From: Pseudomonas sp. B28(2017)
GTDB lineage: Bacteria > Pseudomonadota > Gammaproteobacteria > Pseudomonadales > Pseudomonadaceae
Assembly (NCBI RefSeq): GCF_002113025.1
Contig: NZ_NEJH01000011.1
Location: forward strand, 62,001-126,000
Length of the DNA: 64,000 bases
Direction of reading: 5' to 3'
Part shown: in pieces, positions 36,812-44,803 of the stretch
Layout of the letters: each line of letters opens with the position of its first letter
Numbering within the stretch: the first letter of the stretch is position 1
Program-made: the position numbers and the translations under genes
The notes under the pieces: model-generated
Database searches by the model: none
What the model was told of the DNA's origin: nothing
What the model saw: only the letters and a program-made list of their open reading frames with translations

Positions 36812-38602
36812 TTAGCGGTCCACGTCGGCCATAACGAAATCGATACTACCCAGGTACGCAATCAAGTCCGCGACCATGCTGCCTTTGATCACCGAAGGGA
36901 TCTGCTGCAGGTGGGCGAAACTTGGGGTACGAATCCGGGTGCGGTAGCTCATGGTGCCGCCATCGCTCGTCAGGTAATAACTGTTGATGCCCTTGGTCGC
37001 TTCGATCATCTGGAAGGATTCGTTGGCCGGCATGACCGGGCCCCACGAAACTTGCAGGAAGTGTGTGATCAAGGTTTCGATGTGCTGCAGGGTGCGTTCT
37101 TTCGGCGGCGGCGTGGTCAGCGGGTGATCCGCCTTGTACGGGCCTTCCGGCATGTTGCGCAGGCACTGGTCGATGATCCTGATGCTCTGGCGCATCTCCT
37201 CGACACGCACGATGCAGCGGTCGTAGGCATCGCCATTGGCAGCCAGCGGCACTTCGAATTCGAAGTTCTCGTAGCCCGAGTACGGACGCGCCTTACGCAC
37301 GTCGAAATCGCAACCGGTCGAACGCAGGCCGGCACCGGTGATGCCCCATTCCAGGGCCTCTTTGGTGTTGTAGTCGGCGACGCCGATGGTCCGGCCACGC
37401 AGGATGCTGTTGTCCAGGGCAGCCTTCTGGTATTCGTCCAGACGCTTGGGCATCCACTCGACGAAATCCTTGACCAGTTTTTCCCAGCCGCGAGGCAGGT
37501 CGTGGGCGACGCCGCCAATACGGTACCAGGCCGGGTGCAGACGGAAACCGGTGATGGCTTCGATCACGGTGTACGCACGCTGACGGTCGGTGAAGGTGAA
37601 GAACACCGGGGTCATGGCGCCGACGTCCTGGATGTAGGTACCCAGGAACAGCAGGTGGCTGGTGATCCGGAAGAACTCGGCCATCATGATGCGGATGACG
37701 TCGACCTTCTCCGGCACCTTGATGCCGGCCAGCTTCTCGACCGAGAGCACGTACGGCAGGTTGTTCATCACGCCGCCGAGGTAGTCGATACGGTCGGTGT
37801 ACGGGATGAAGCTGTGCCAGGACTGACGCTCGGCCATTTTCTCGGCACCACGGTGGTGGTAGCCGATGTCCGGTACGCAGTCGACGATCTCTTCACCGTC
37901 CAGTTGCAGGATGATGCGGAACGCACCGTGCGCGGACGGGTGGTTCGGGCCGAGGTTGAGGAACATGTAGTCCTCGTTCGGGCCGGAACGCTTCATGCCC
38001 CAGTCTTCAGGCTTGAAGCGCGCAGACTCTTCCTCGAGCTGTTGCTTGGCCAGGTTCAGGGTGAACGGGTCGAACTCGGTGGCGCGGGCCGGGAAGTCCT
38101 TGCGCAGCGGGTGACCTTCCCAGGTCGGCGGCATCATGATGCGCGACAGGTGAGGGTGGCCTTTGAAGTCGATGCCGTACATGTCCCAGACTTCACGCTC
38201 GTACCAGTTGGCGTTCGGCCAGATGCTGGTGACGGTCGGCAAGCTGAGGTCGCTCTCGGACAAGGCGACCTTGATCATCACGTCACTATTACGTTCGATC
38301 GACATCAGGTGGTAGAACACGGAGAAGTCGACGCCGTTCGGCAGTCCTTGACGTTTGGTACGCAGGCGCTCGTCCACGCCGTGCAGGTCATAGAGCATGA
38401 CGTACGGCTTGGGCAGGTTACGCAGGAAAGTCAGGACTTCGACGAGTTTGGCGCGGGCAACCCAAAGCACCGGCATGCCGGTGCGGGTAGGCTGGGCGGT
38501 GAACGCCTCCGGGCCAAAACGGTTGTTCAGTTCGACGACCACATCCTGGTCGTCTGCCTTGTAAGGCGGGATGTACAGAGCACTGCCTGTAGTCATGGTC
38601 AT
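36812..38602 (-). CDS. nuoCD: NADH-quinone oxidoreductase fused subunit C/D
   Basis: 596 residues from ATG 38602 (the in-frame ATG at 38596 is an alternative). Residues 1 to about 190 are NuoC (30-kDa subunit; YEREVWDMYGIDFKGHPHLSRIMM), and about 210 to 596 are NuoD (49-kDa subunit; FLNLGPNHPSAHGAFRI with the quinone-site His, and the C-terminal GSIDFVMADVDR). The C/D fusion is typical of Enterobacteria and Pseudomonas. It binds quinone next to cluster N2. Confidence 0.97.
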   Translation of the reverse strand: MTMTTGSALYIPPYKADDQDVVVELNNRFGPEAFTAQPTRTGMPVLWVARAKLVEVLTFLRNLPKPYVMLYDLHGVDERLRTKRQGLPNGVDFSVFYHLMSIERNSDVMIKVALSESDLSLPTVTSIWPNANWYEREVWDMYGIDFKGHPHLSRIMMPPTWEGHPLRKDFPARATEFDPFTLNLAKQQLEEESARFKPEDWGMKRSGPNEDYMFLNLGPNHPSAHGAFRIILQLDGEEIVDCVPDIGYHHRGAEKMAERQSWHSFIPYTDRIDYLGGVMNNLPYVLSVEKLAGIKVPEKVDVIRIMMAEFFRITSHLLFLGTYIQDVGAMTPVFFTFTDRQRAYTVIEAITGFRLHPAWYRIGGVAHDLPRGWEKLVKDFVEWMPKRLDEYQKAALDNSILRGRTIGVADYNTKEALEWGITGAGLRSTGCDFDVRKARPYSGYENFEFEVPLAANGDAYDRCIVRVEEMRQSIRIIDQCLRNMPEGPYKADHPLTTPPPKERTLQHIETLITHFLQVSWGPVMPANESFQMIEATKGINSYYLTSDGGTMSYRTRIRTPSFAHLQQIPSVIKGSMVADLIAYLGSIDFVMADVDR

Positions 38603-38669
38603 TTATCGCTTTCGGTCAACGTAAAGAATGAAGCCAGGTTCTCGTTCTATGAAAAGAAACAGATCTGGA

Positions 38670-39344
38670 TCAGACTTCGTCGGGGCTGCGCAGGTTGGTT
38701 ACCTGAATACGCTGTTCGCGGCGCTTTTCCTTCTCGGAAGGCATCTCGGCGCGGTACACGCCTTGATCGCCAACGACCCAGGAAAGTGGGCGACGCTCCT
38801 GGCCAATCGACTCCTGCAACAGCATCAGGCCTTGCAGGAAAGCTTCAGGGCGGGGCGGGCAGCCAGGCACGTAGACGTCCACGGGCAGGAACTTGTCCAC
38901 CCCTTGAACGACGGAGTAGATGTCGTACATGCCACCGGAGTTGGCGCACGAACCCATGGAAATGACCCATTTAGGCTCGAGCATTTGCTCGTAGAGACGC
39001 TGAATGATCGGCGCCATCTTGATGAAGCAGGTACCGGCGATAACCATGAAATCCGCCTGACGCGGCGATGCCCGGATAACCTCGGCGCCAAAGCGCGCGA
39101 TGTCGTGGGGCGCCGTGAAGGCGGTGGTCATTTCCACGTAGCAGCACGAAAGACCGAAGTTATACGGCCACAGGGAGTTCTTGCGCCCCCAGTTGATCGT
39201 GCCGTTGAGCACGTCTTCGAGCTTGCCCATGAAAATGTTTTTGTGGACTTGATCTTCTAACGGATCGGAAACGGTTTCCCGTTGGCCAATCGGATACTGC
39301 TCGTTAGGAGCATCGGGGTCGATCCTGGTGAGATTGTATTGCAT
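38670..39344 (-). CDS. nuoB: NADH-quinone oxidoreductase subunit B (cluster N2)
   Basis: 224 residues from ATG 39344 (MQYNLTRIDPD), 8 nt after a GAGG; the two codons before it would need a TTG start. The N2 ligands are visible: the adjacent cysteines in GLSCCYVEM, then GTCFIKM and VPGCPPRPE. It hands electrons to quinone. The C-terminal tail SEKEKRREQRIQVTNLRSPDEV is longer than in other bacteria and is the usual Pseudomonas form (from memory). Confidence 0.96.
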   Translation of the reverse strand: MQYNLTRIDPDAPNEQYPIGQRETVSDPLEDQVHKNIFMGKLEDVLNGTINWGRKNSLWPYNFGLSCCYVEMTTAFTAPHDIARFGAEVIRASPRQADFMVIAGTCFIKMAPIIQRLYEQMLEPKWVISMGSCANSGGMYDIYSVVQGVDKFLPVDVYVPGCPPRPEAFLQGLMLLQESIGQERRPLSWVVGDQGVYRAEMPSEKEKRREQRIQVTNLRSPDEV

Positions 39345-39354
39345 TGCCAAAGCC

Positions 39355-39768
39355 TCATTGTTTCAGCTTCGCTTGCCGCTTGCGCCGAGCTTCCGGAGCC
39401 CAGTCAAGGGCGCCCACTCGGAATAGGTAGACAAGGCCTGCCAACAGAATTGCTATGAAAACGAGAGCTTCGACGAATCCGGTCCAGCCGCTTTCGCGGA
39501 CGGACACAGACCATGCAAAGAGAAAGAGGGCTTCGATATCGAAGATCACGAAGAGCATCGCGACCAGATAGAATTTGGCTGAGAGCCGCAAGCGGGCGCC
39601 ACCTGTAGGTAGCATGCCGGACTCGAACGGTTCGTTTTTGCTGCGGCCCCAGGCTTTTGACCCGAGTAGGCTGGAAACGCCCAACATGAAGGCACAGAGG
39701 CCGACAACGCCTAGAAGGAAAATGGCAAAGCCCCAGTTGTGGGCCATGAGTCCTGTCGCTTCGGGCAT
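39355..39768 (-). CDS. nuoA: NADH-quinone oxidoreductase subunit A
   Basis: 137 residues from ATG 39768 (MPEATGLMAHNWGF); the longer in-frame extension upstream has no ribosome-binding support. Three helices with the conserved loop KNEPFESGMLPTGGARLRLSAKFYLVAMLFVIFDIEALFLF (key Glu and Asp residues). It is the first gene of the complex I operon. Confidence 0.96.
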   Translation of the reverse strand: MPEATGLMAHNWGFAIFLLGVVGLCAFMLGVSSLLGSKAWGRSKNEPFESGMLPTGGARLRLSAKFYLVAMLFVIFDIEALFLFAWSVSVRESGWTGFVEALVFIAILLAGLVYLFRVGALDWAPEARRKRQAKLKQ

Positions 39769-40243
39769 GCTGGTAATCCTTAACAGAGAGCAAAGGTCTC
39801 TGAGCTTGAAAAGAAACAAAGCAGTGACGATATGTCGCAGCAATCAATCCCGCTGATTTTATGGCTAAACACCCGGCAAGTAAAATTCCTATAGCGAAAT
39901 TATTTATAGGAATAAGGACATAACGAGTCTGCAGAACCCGGTAGCCCTTGCGTTGCGGGCATTAGGGGTCTTTTCGCAAATAATGTTTTGTAGGGAATGT
40001 AACGAACATAGCTGTGTCTAAATGATAATCAATATTGTTTGTGGTGGTTTTTAAACTGTTTGCCCCTCGGATACTCGGGAAGTTGTCTTGTTTGAACGTT
40101 ACAGCAAGTAGCAGGGGTGTGCGTTTTAGAGGATTTTTCTGACGTTGATACCGCTCTGGATCAATGTTTTCGCTTGAGGTCACCACCAACCCTGTGGGCT
40201 TGCCCGCTCCCACGGGAATCTACGGTGATTTCGAAATCACGCG
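39769..40243. other. nuo leader and upstream region
   Basis: This 475-bp AT-richer stretch holds the probable nuo promoter (40005-40032) with a Fur-box-like sequence, an inverted repeat ATTCCTATA..TATAGGAAT (39885-39893 / 39905-39913) inside the predicted leader, and a perfect 16-bp palindrome GTGATTTCGAAATCAC at 40225-40240. Short frames on either strand lack coding character. Confidence 0.6.
40005..40036 (-). promoter_or_regulatory. Probable nuo promoter overlapped by a Fur-box-like sequence
   Basis: Read on the minus strand: TTGATT (40032-40027), 16-bp spacer, TATGTT (40010-40005), giving a start near 39998 and a leader of about 230 nt. The plus-strand sequence 40018-40036 matches 14 of 19 positions of the Fur consensus GATAATGATAATCATTATC and covers the -35 and spacer, so iron-dependent repression is possible. 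Both hexamers match only four of six. Confidence 0.35.
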
Positions 40244-40274
40244 CAAAAAAAACGCCCCGAACCAGTCGGGGCGT
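40244..40274 (-). terminator. Terminator of aceA
   Basis: On the minus strand: CGCCCCGA / TCGGGGCG with a short loop, followed by eight Ts. It is about 70 bp beyond the aceA stop. Confidence 0.9.
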
Positions 40275-40341
40275 CAGATGTGCAGCGTTGCGGTTAGCTT
40301 TTTATCCGGTCCGCAGCGGCTGATATTTCAAGCGAAGCAGA

Positions 40342-41667
40342 TCAGTGGAACTGTTCTTCTTCGGTCGAACCGGTCAGTGCGGTTACCGAAGACGAGCCAC
40401 CCTGGATCACGGTGGTCATGTCGTCGAAGTAGCCGGTGCCCACTTCCTGCTGGTGAGCCACGAAGGTGTAACCCTTGGCAGCGTCGGCGAATTCCTGCTC
40501 TTGCAGCTTCACGTAGGCAGTCATGTCGTTGCGGGCGTAGTCGTGCGCCAGGTTGAACATGCTGTGCCACATGTTGTGAATGCCGGCCAGGGTGATGAAC
40601 TGGTGCTTGTAGCCCATGGCGGACAGTTCGCGCTGGAACTTGGCAATGGTCGCGTCGTCCAGGTTTTTCTTCCAGTTGAAGGAAGGCGAGCAGTTGTACG
40701 ACAGCAGTTGGTCCGGGTATTCCTTCTTGATCGCTTCGGCGAAGCGACGAGCTTCTTCCAGGTCCGGCTTGGCGGTTTCGCACCAGATCAGGTCAGCGTA
40801 CGGCGCGTAGGCCAGGCCGCGAGCGATGGCTTGATCCAGGCCGGCGCGAACCTTGTAGAAACCTTCCTGGGTACGTTCGCCAGTCACGAATGGCTGGTCG
40901 TACGGGTCGCAGTCGGAAGTCAGCAGGTCAGCAGCGTTGGCGTCGGTACGAGCCAGGATGATGGTCGGGGTGCCGGCAACGTCAGCCGCCAGGCGGGCAG
41001 CGATCAGCTTCTGTACGGCTTCCTGGGTAGGAACCAGTACCTTGCCGCCCATGTGGCCGCATTTCTTCACGGAAGCCAGCTGGTCTTCGAAGTGAACGCC
41101 GGCGGCGCCTGCTTCGATCATGCTCTTCATCAGCTCGTAAGCGTTCAGTACGCCGCCGAAACCGGCTTCAGCGTCAGCCACGATGGGTGCGAAGTAGTCG
41201 ATGTAGCCAGCGTCGCCCGGGTTCTTGCCGGCTTTCCACTGGATCTGGTCGGCGCGACGGAACGCGTTGTTGATACGCTTGACCACGGTTGGAACCGAGT
41301 CCACCGGGTACAGCGACTGGTCCGGGTACATCGATTCGGCGGAGTTGTTGTCCGCAGCCACTTGCCAGCCCGACAGGTAGATCGCCTGGATACCGGCTTT
41401 GACTTGTTGTACAGCCTGGCCGCCGGTCAGGGCGCCCATGCAGTTGACGAAATCTTTCTCAGGACGGAAGGCCGGCTTGGCACCCTGGGTGACCAGGTTC
41501 CACAGCTTCTCGGCGCCCATTTTTGCAAAGGTGTGCTCAGGTTGAACCGAGCCACGCAGGCGGACGACGTCAGCAGCGGAGTAAGTGCGTGTCACGCCTT
41601 TCCAGCGCGGGTTTTCAGCCCAGTCTTTTTCGAGGGCTGCAATTTGCTGTTCGCGTGTCAGTGCCAT
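40342..41667 (-). CDS. aceA: Isocitrate lyase
   Basis: 441 residues (E. coli 434). The catalytic signature KKCGHMGGKV is at about residues 206-215, with the active-site Cys, and earlier AGFGGVLNAYELMKSMIEAGAAGVHFEDQ (metal and phosphonate-site Asp/Glu). Further C-terminal, YNCSPSFNWKKNLD is conserved. The enzyme cleaves isocitrate to glyoxylate and succinate, the first step of the glyoxylate shunt needed for growth on acetate and fatty acids. It stands alone; malate synthase is not in the window. It has a long upstream region with strong inverted repeats. Confidence 0.97.
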   Translation of the reverse strand: MALTREQQIAALEKDWAENPRWKGVTRTYSAADVVRLRGSVQPEHTFAKMGAEKLWNLVTQGAKPAFRPEKDFVNCMGALTGGQAVQQVKAGIQAIYLSGWQVAADNNSAESMYPDQSLYPVDSVPTVVKRINNAFRRADQIQWKAGKNPGDAGYIDYFAPIVADAEAGFGGVLNAYELMKSMIEAGAAGVHFEDQLASVKKCGHMGGKVLVPTQEAVQKLIAARLAADVAGTPTIILARTDANAADLLTSDCDPYDQPFVTGERTQEGFYKVRAGLDQAIARGLAYAPYADLIWCETAKPDLEEARRFAEAIKKEYPDQLLSYNCSPSFNWKKNLDDATIAKFQRELSAMGYKHQFITLAGIHNMWHSMFNLAHDYARNDMTAYVKLQEQEFADAAKGYTFVAHQQEVGTGYFDDMTTVIQGGSSSVTALTGSTEEEQFH

Positions 41668-41879
41668 GGGAGATAAACCTCGTCGCGTCTTTATGAAAAG
41701 TTGTTCTGCGGTGGAAAATTCCTGCGCTCGCTGACCAGAAGCTTAAGCGGTCAAGTCGGATTCGGCGGGGAGGGCGACGGGATGAACGATCGGCTCGAGG
41801 GGAAGTGAGCAGGTAAAGGCGAACTGCGGGCGCATTCGGGCGTCGTGGGCCTTGGTACGAACATCAGTGTGCTGCCGGG

Positions 41880-42062
41880 TTACCTAATTACGCTTCCGTC
41901 CCTCGGGACAACTTCGTTCCAGTCGACAACCTCGTCAAACACACCTTGTGGGCGGTACAGACACGATGCGGTTCGCGGGGGTAGGTTGCGAACATCGCCT
42001 CGAAGGCCCTTGCCAGGGCCCCTGATTAGCGGGAGCGAGGCCATCATGCCTTCGCTTTTTTG
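41880..42062 (+). ncRNA. Candidate structured RNA (plus strand) or structured aceA leader (minus strand)
   Basis: Successive stems: GTCCC/GGGAC (41898-41909), CACA/TGTG (41941-41950), GTTCGC/GCGAAC (about 41971-41993), GGCCCT/AGGGCC (42005-42020) and GCGAGGC/GCC-T-TCGC (42035-42055) followed by six Ts, which makes a plus-strand terminator. If transcribed from plus it would be a ~180-nt RNA overlapping the aceA leader. If from minus, the same stems form a structured 5' leader of aceA. The strand cannot be decided here. Confidence 0.35.
42034..42061 (+). terminator. Candidate terminator in aceA upstream region
   Basis: GCGA-GGC / GCC-T-TCGC stem with a CATCAT loop and a single bulged T, followed by TTTTTT on the plus strand. 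No plus-strand gene precedes it for more than 2 kb, which supports a separate RNA. Confidence 0.5.
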
Positions 42063-42143
42063 GCTCGTCAAACGTTTTGTAGTGCTTTTTTTGTGGCACT
42101 ACATCTTTGGTCTAATACGACTCGGCAGTCAGTTTTTGGTGCT

Positions 42144-42905
42144 TTAGTCCAGGGTGTCGACTTTCACCCGCAAAGTCATGTCATTGCGGCTCTGGGTCGA
42201 GTAGCTGCGGCTCAGGCCCTGTTTGTCGGCCTGGGTCTGGCCATTGACCCCGGCCAGCAGGATCCACTCACCGAGGTGCCCGGTGACGGTTGTGTCGGTG
42301 CTTTGTACGTTCACTACATCGGGACGTTCCTGGCTCATGCGGTCACGGTTGGTGCTGATCGACAGGTGAACGATCTCACCGGTGACGTTTGCAGTGACGT
42401 AGAAACCCTGGGTGACATTGCGATACTCGGTCTGGCTGCTGTAACCGCCATAGGAGTCACTCTGGCTGCTGGTGATCGGCACGCTCTGGCCGACCTGGAT
42501 CAGTGCCGGTGCGCCTTCGCTGGCCTGCACTTGCTGAATGCCGCCGTCGCGGCTATCGGTGCTGTAGTTGATGATGCGGGTCTGGCTTGGCTTCGCGCCG
42601 TTCACCGCGTAACCCTGGTCACCCTGGAAGTTGTTGTCGCTGGTATCGACGGTGATCAGCAGTCGTTTGGGTGCCGTATCGAGTTGCGAAAGAAGGGCTT
42701 TAAGTTCGTCGATCTTGCGTTGATCGGCGTTGACGATCAGTTGACTGCCATAGGCGCTGACCTGGCCTTCCTTGCCAACGAAATCCTGCGCCACCGACAG
42801 CAGGTCGGCGCTGGTGTGGTATTTGAGGGGGATGATTTCTGTGGCTGCCATCACCGAAAAACTGCAGCCGAGCAGCAGGGTGGTAAGCAGGGTGCGTAGG
42901 GACAT
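42144..42905 (-). CDS. Exported protein with secretin-N (NolW-like) domain, function unknown
   Basis: 253 residues from ATG 42905 (an ATG two codons earlier is possible; GGAG spacing favours 42905). A Sec signal peptide ends near VMA-AT. The mature N-terminus EIIPLKYHTSADLLSVAQDFVGKEGQVSAYGSQLIVNADQRKIDELKALLSQLD is a typical secretin N1-type fold (key I-P-L-K-Y..L-I-V-N..I..L..Q-L-D). The rest is Ser/Gln-rich beta sequence, GLSRSYSTQSRND near the end. No C-terminal secretin pore domain and no secretion genes nearby, so it is an orphan periplasmic protein. It is next to aceA in this genus (from memory). Confidence 0.75.
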   Translation of the reverse strand: MSLRTLLTTLLLGCSFSVMAATEIIPLKYHTSADLLSVAQDFVGKEGQVSAYGSQLIVNADQRKIDELKALLSQLDTAPKRLLITVDTSDNNFQGDQGYAVNGAKPSQTRIINYSTDSRDGGIQQVQASEGAPALIQVGQSVPITSSQSDSYGGYSSQTEYRNVTQGFYVTANVTGEIVHLSISTNRDRMSQERPDVVNVQSTDTTVTGHLGEWILLAGVNGQTQADKQGLSRSYSTQSRNDMTLRVKVDTLD

Positions 42906-42984
42906 GTCCATTATCTCCGCGTTCTAAAGGCTTGATATTGCCACTTTGTCGGCCTTGGATGGGGCAAGTTGAATCGTAGACAGC

Positions 42985-43020
42985 AAAACGCCCCGGTATC
43001 CGAAGATAACAGGGCGTTTT
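42985..43020 (-). terminator. Terminator downstream of the GNAT gene at 43130
   Basis: The long stem CGCCCTGTTATC / GATACCGGGGCG has a TTCG tetraloop (minus strand), with one mismatch and one wobble, flanked by TTTT on both strands. It can act in both directions. Confidence 0.85.
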
Positions 43021-43035
43021 GTGGTGTTCTTCAGG

Positions 43036-43078
43036 CCGCCATCGCGAGCAAGCTCGCTCCCACAGGGGGCGATGGCGG
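43036..43078. repeat. REP inside a 10-bp inverted repeat
   Basis: A single REP (GCGAGCAAGCTCGCTCCCAC) sits between CCGCCATCGC (43036-43045) and GCGATGGCGG (43069-43078). A fragment resembling another REP end (GCGGGAGCGAGCCT) follows at about 43111. Confidence 0.75.
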
Positions 43079-43129
43079 TGCTGAAATTATCCGTCGCTCA
43101 CCAATCTGATGCGGGAGCGAGCCTCGGTC

Positions 43130-43555
43130 TCAAGCCGAATGGCGAACCATGTCCACATGCGGAATCCCGGCTTCCAGGAACTCCTCACTGACCATGTTGA
43201 AGCCCAGGCGCTCATAGAACGCCGTGGCTTGCACTTGAGCGCTGAGCATCTGCTGCTTCAGGCCGCGCTCTTCGGCTTCGCCAATCACTGCTTGCATCAG
43301 CGCGTCGCCGACTTTCAGGCCGCGCCAGTCCTTGAGTACCGACACTCTGCCGATGTGACCATCGGGCAGCAAGCGGGCGGTGCCAATCGGAAAGTCGCCT
43401 TCGAACGCGAGGAAGTGCACGGCAGTTGCATCGTCGGCATCCCATTCCAGTTCGGGTGGAACTGACTGTTCGGCGACGAACACCGTTTCACGAATGCGCC
43501 GGATCTCGGCGTTGTCCTTCTGCCAGTCTGCGACACGTACGTGAATCTTATTCAT
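43130..43555 (-). CDS. GNAT-family N-acetyltransferase
   Basis: 141 residues. The N-terminal half carries REtVFVAEQSVPPELEWD-type text typical of the YjcF/ElaA-like GNAT group, then ARLLPDGHIGRVSVLKDWRGLKVGDALM, where RVSVLKDWRGLKVG is the acetyl-CoA pyrophosphate loop (about 70-83), and AQVQATAFYERLGF near the end. The substrate is unknown. Its start overlaps the end of roxA by 8 bp, so the two genes are co-transcribed. Confidence 0.87.
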   Translation of the reverse strand: MNKIHVRVADWQKDNAEIRRIRETVFVAEQSVPPELEWDADDATAVHFLAFEGDFPIGTARLLPDGHIGRVSVLKDWRGLKVGDALMQAVIGEAEERGLKQQMLSAQVQATAFYERLGFNMVSEEFLEAGIPHVDMVRHSA

Positions 43556-44717
43556 CGGCGAACCCCAGGCTTCCTTGCTTGACCAGTTCGCACAGCAGGC
43601 CGCGGCCGTCTTCGTCGCTCAGCCATTCGCCGAGGTTGTCGGCGTGCAGCGCGTCGGCGGCGCAGATCATCTTCAGCAGTTCGCGCAGTTTGCCCGGCAA
43701 ATAGCGGCTCTGGCCGCTGGCGAACAGCAGCAGGTCGTCGTCGACTTCGGACCACGCCAGGCGCGCGCTCGGGTTGCGAATCAGGATTGCGCCTTGCTCC
43801 AGTTCGTTCATGAAGTCGTCTTCTTCGACGTCTTCCGGGCCCACCACCAGTTCCGGGTAGCGTGGCTCGGTCATGAACTGGCCGAACCAGGTCAGCAGCA
43901 GGCGCTCGTCGCTCATGTGTTCGGCCAGCAGGCCTTTCAAGCGGTCGAGTGCGTCGCGCTGGATCTGGTGAGGATCGGCTGTCGGTACGGCGTCGGCGTC
44001 GGTGTAGCGTTCTTCGTCCGACAGGAACTGGCTGAGGAAGTCGGTGAAGTGGGTCAGCACTTCAGCGGCGCTCGGCGCGCGGAAGCCGACCGAGTAGGTC
44101 ATGCAGTCATCGACAGCGACGCCGCAGTGGGCCAGGCGTGGTGGCAGGTAGAGCATGTCGCCCGGTTCCAGCACCCATTCGTCGGTGGCTTCGAAGTCAG
44201 CGAGGATGCGCAGGTCGGCGTGGGCCAGCAGCGGGCTTTCGGTGTTGCACATCTGGCCGATCTTCCAGTTGCGCTTGCCGTGGCCTTGCAGCAGGAATAC
44301 GTCGTAGTTGTCGAAGTGCGGACCAACGCTGCCACCCGGTGCGGCATAGCTGATCATCACGTCGTCGATGCGCCAGCTCGGCAGAAAACGGAAGTTTTCC
44401 AGCAGTTCGCTGACTTCCGGCACGAATTGATCCACGGCCTGCACCAGCAGGGTCCATTCGCGCTCTGGCAATTTGCTGAATTCGTCTTCGGCGAACGGAC
44501 CGCGACGCAATTCCCAGGGGCGCTCGCCGTGCTCGATGATCAGGCGCGATTCGACTTCTTCTTCCAGTGCCAGGCCGGCCAACTCGTCGGCGTCGATCGG
44601 GCTTTCGAAATCAGGAATCGCCTGACGGATCAACAGCGGCTTTTTCTGCCAGTAGTCGCGCAGGAATTCCCGTGCCGTGATGCCGCCCAGAAGTTGAAGA
44701 GGAGTATCAGGATTCAT
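43548..44717 (-). CDS. roxA: Ribosomal protein uL16 arginine oxygenase (JmjC/cupin, RoxA/YcfD type)
   Basis: 389 residues or one fewer, from ATG 44717 (MNPDTPLQLL), against 373 in E. coli YcfD. A JmjC-type double-stranded beta-helix is visible: VGPHFDNYDVFLLQGHGKRNWKI holds the Fe-binding H-x-D, and the distal His is in PPRLAHCGVAVDDCMTYS. A winged-helix C-terminal domain follows. Known family members hydroxylate an arginine of ribosomal protein uL16 using oxygen and 2-oxoglutarate. It lies after the purB terminator. Confidence 0.87.
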   Translation of the reverse strand: MNPDTPLQLLGGITAREFLRDYWQKKPLLIRQAIPDFESPIDADELAGLALEEEVESRLIIEHGERPWELRRGPFAEDEFSKLPEREWTLLVQAVDQFVPEVSELLENFRFLPSWRIDDVMISYAAPGGSVGPHFDNYDVFLLQGHGKRNWKIGQMCNTESPLLAHADLRILADFEATDEWVLEPGDMLYLPPRLAHCGVAVDDCMTYSVGFRAPSAAEVLTHFTDFLSQFLSDEERYTDADAVPTADPHQIQRDALDRLKGLLAEHMSDERLLLTWFGQFMTEPRYPELVVGPEDVEEDDFMNELEQGAILIRNPSARLAWSEVDDDLLLFASGQSRYLPGKLRELLKMICAADALHADNLGEWLSDEDGRGLLCELVKQGSLGFADE

Positions 44718-44756
44718 GTGTAACCTATTGAAAAAATGCACTTTTCAGACGGGAAT

Positions 44757-44783
44757 AAAAACGCCCGGCGCGGCCGGGCGTCT
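44757..44783 (-). terminator. Terminator of purB
   Basis: ACGCCCGGC / CGCCGGGCGT-type perfect stem (44761-44781) followed on the minus strand by TTTTTATT. Confidence 0.92.
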
Positions 44784-44803
44784 TAAAAGGGTCTAGCGGT
44801 CGA

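Larger units (their letters stand above)
41668..42143. other. aceA upstream region with structured segment
   Basis: 476 bp without a supported gene. A candidate aceA promoter on the minus strand reads TTGACG (about 42073-42068), 18 bp, CATGAT (42049-42044), which would give a leader of about 370 nt. The segment 41880-42062 is full of stems (see the ncRNA entry). A further hairpin TGTAGTGC / GCACTACA lies at 42078-42103 without a usable T tract. Confidence 0.5.

Noticed and set aside
40145..40164. TTGAT..ATCAA resembling an FNR/Anr box upstream of nuo
   Set aside because: The half-sites are separated by 10 bp instead of the required 4.
39962..40213. 83-codon minus-strand frame upstream of nuoA
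   Set aside because: No ribosome-binding site, unusual composition, and it covers the likely promoter.
41880..42071. 63-codon minus-strand frame upstream of aceA
   Set aside because: It follows the stem-rich segment and no similarity to a known protein is evident; the structure explains the sequence better, though a leader peptide cannot be excluded.
42113..42123. TAATACGACTC, identical to the first 11 bases of the T7 promoter
   Set aside because: The rest of the phage promoter is missing and no phage genes are present; chance match.
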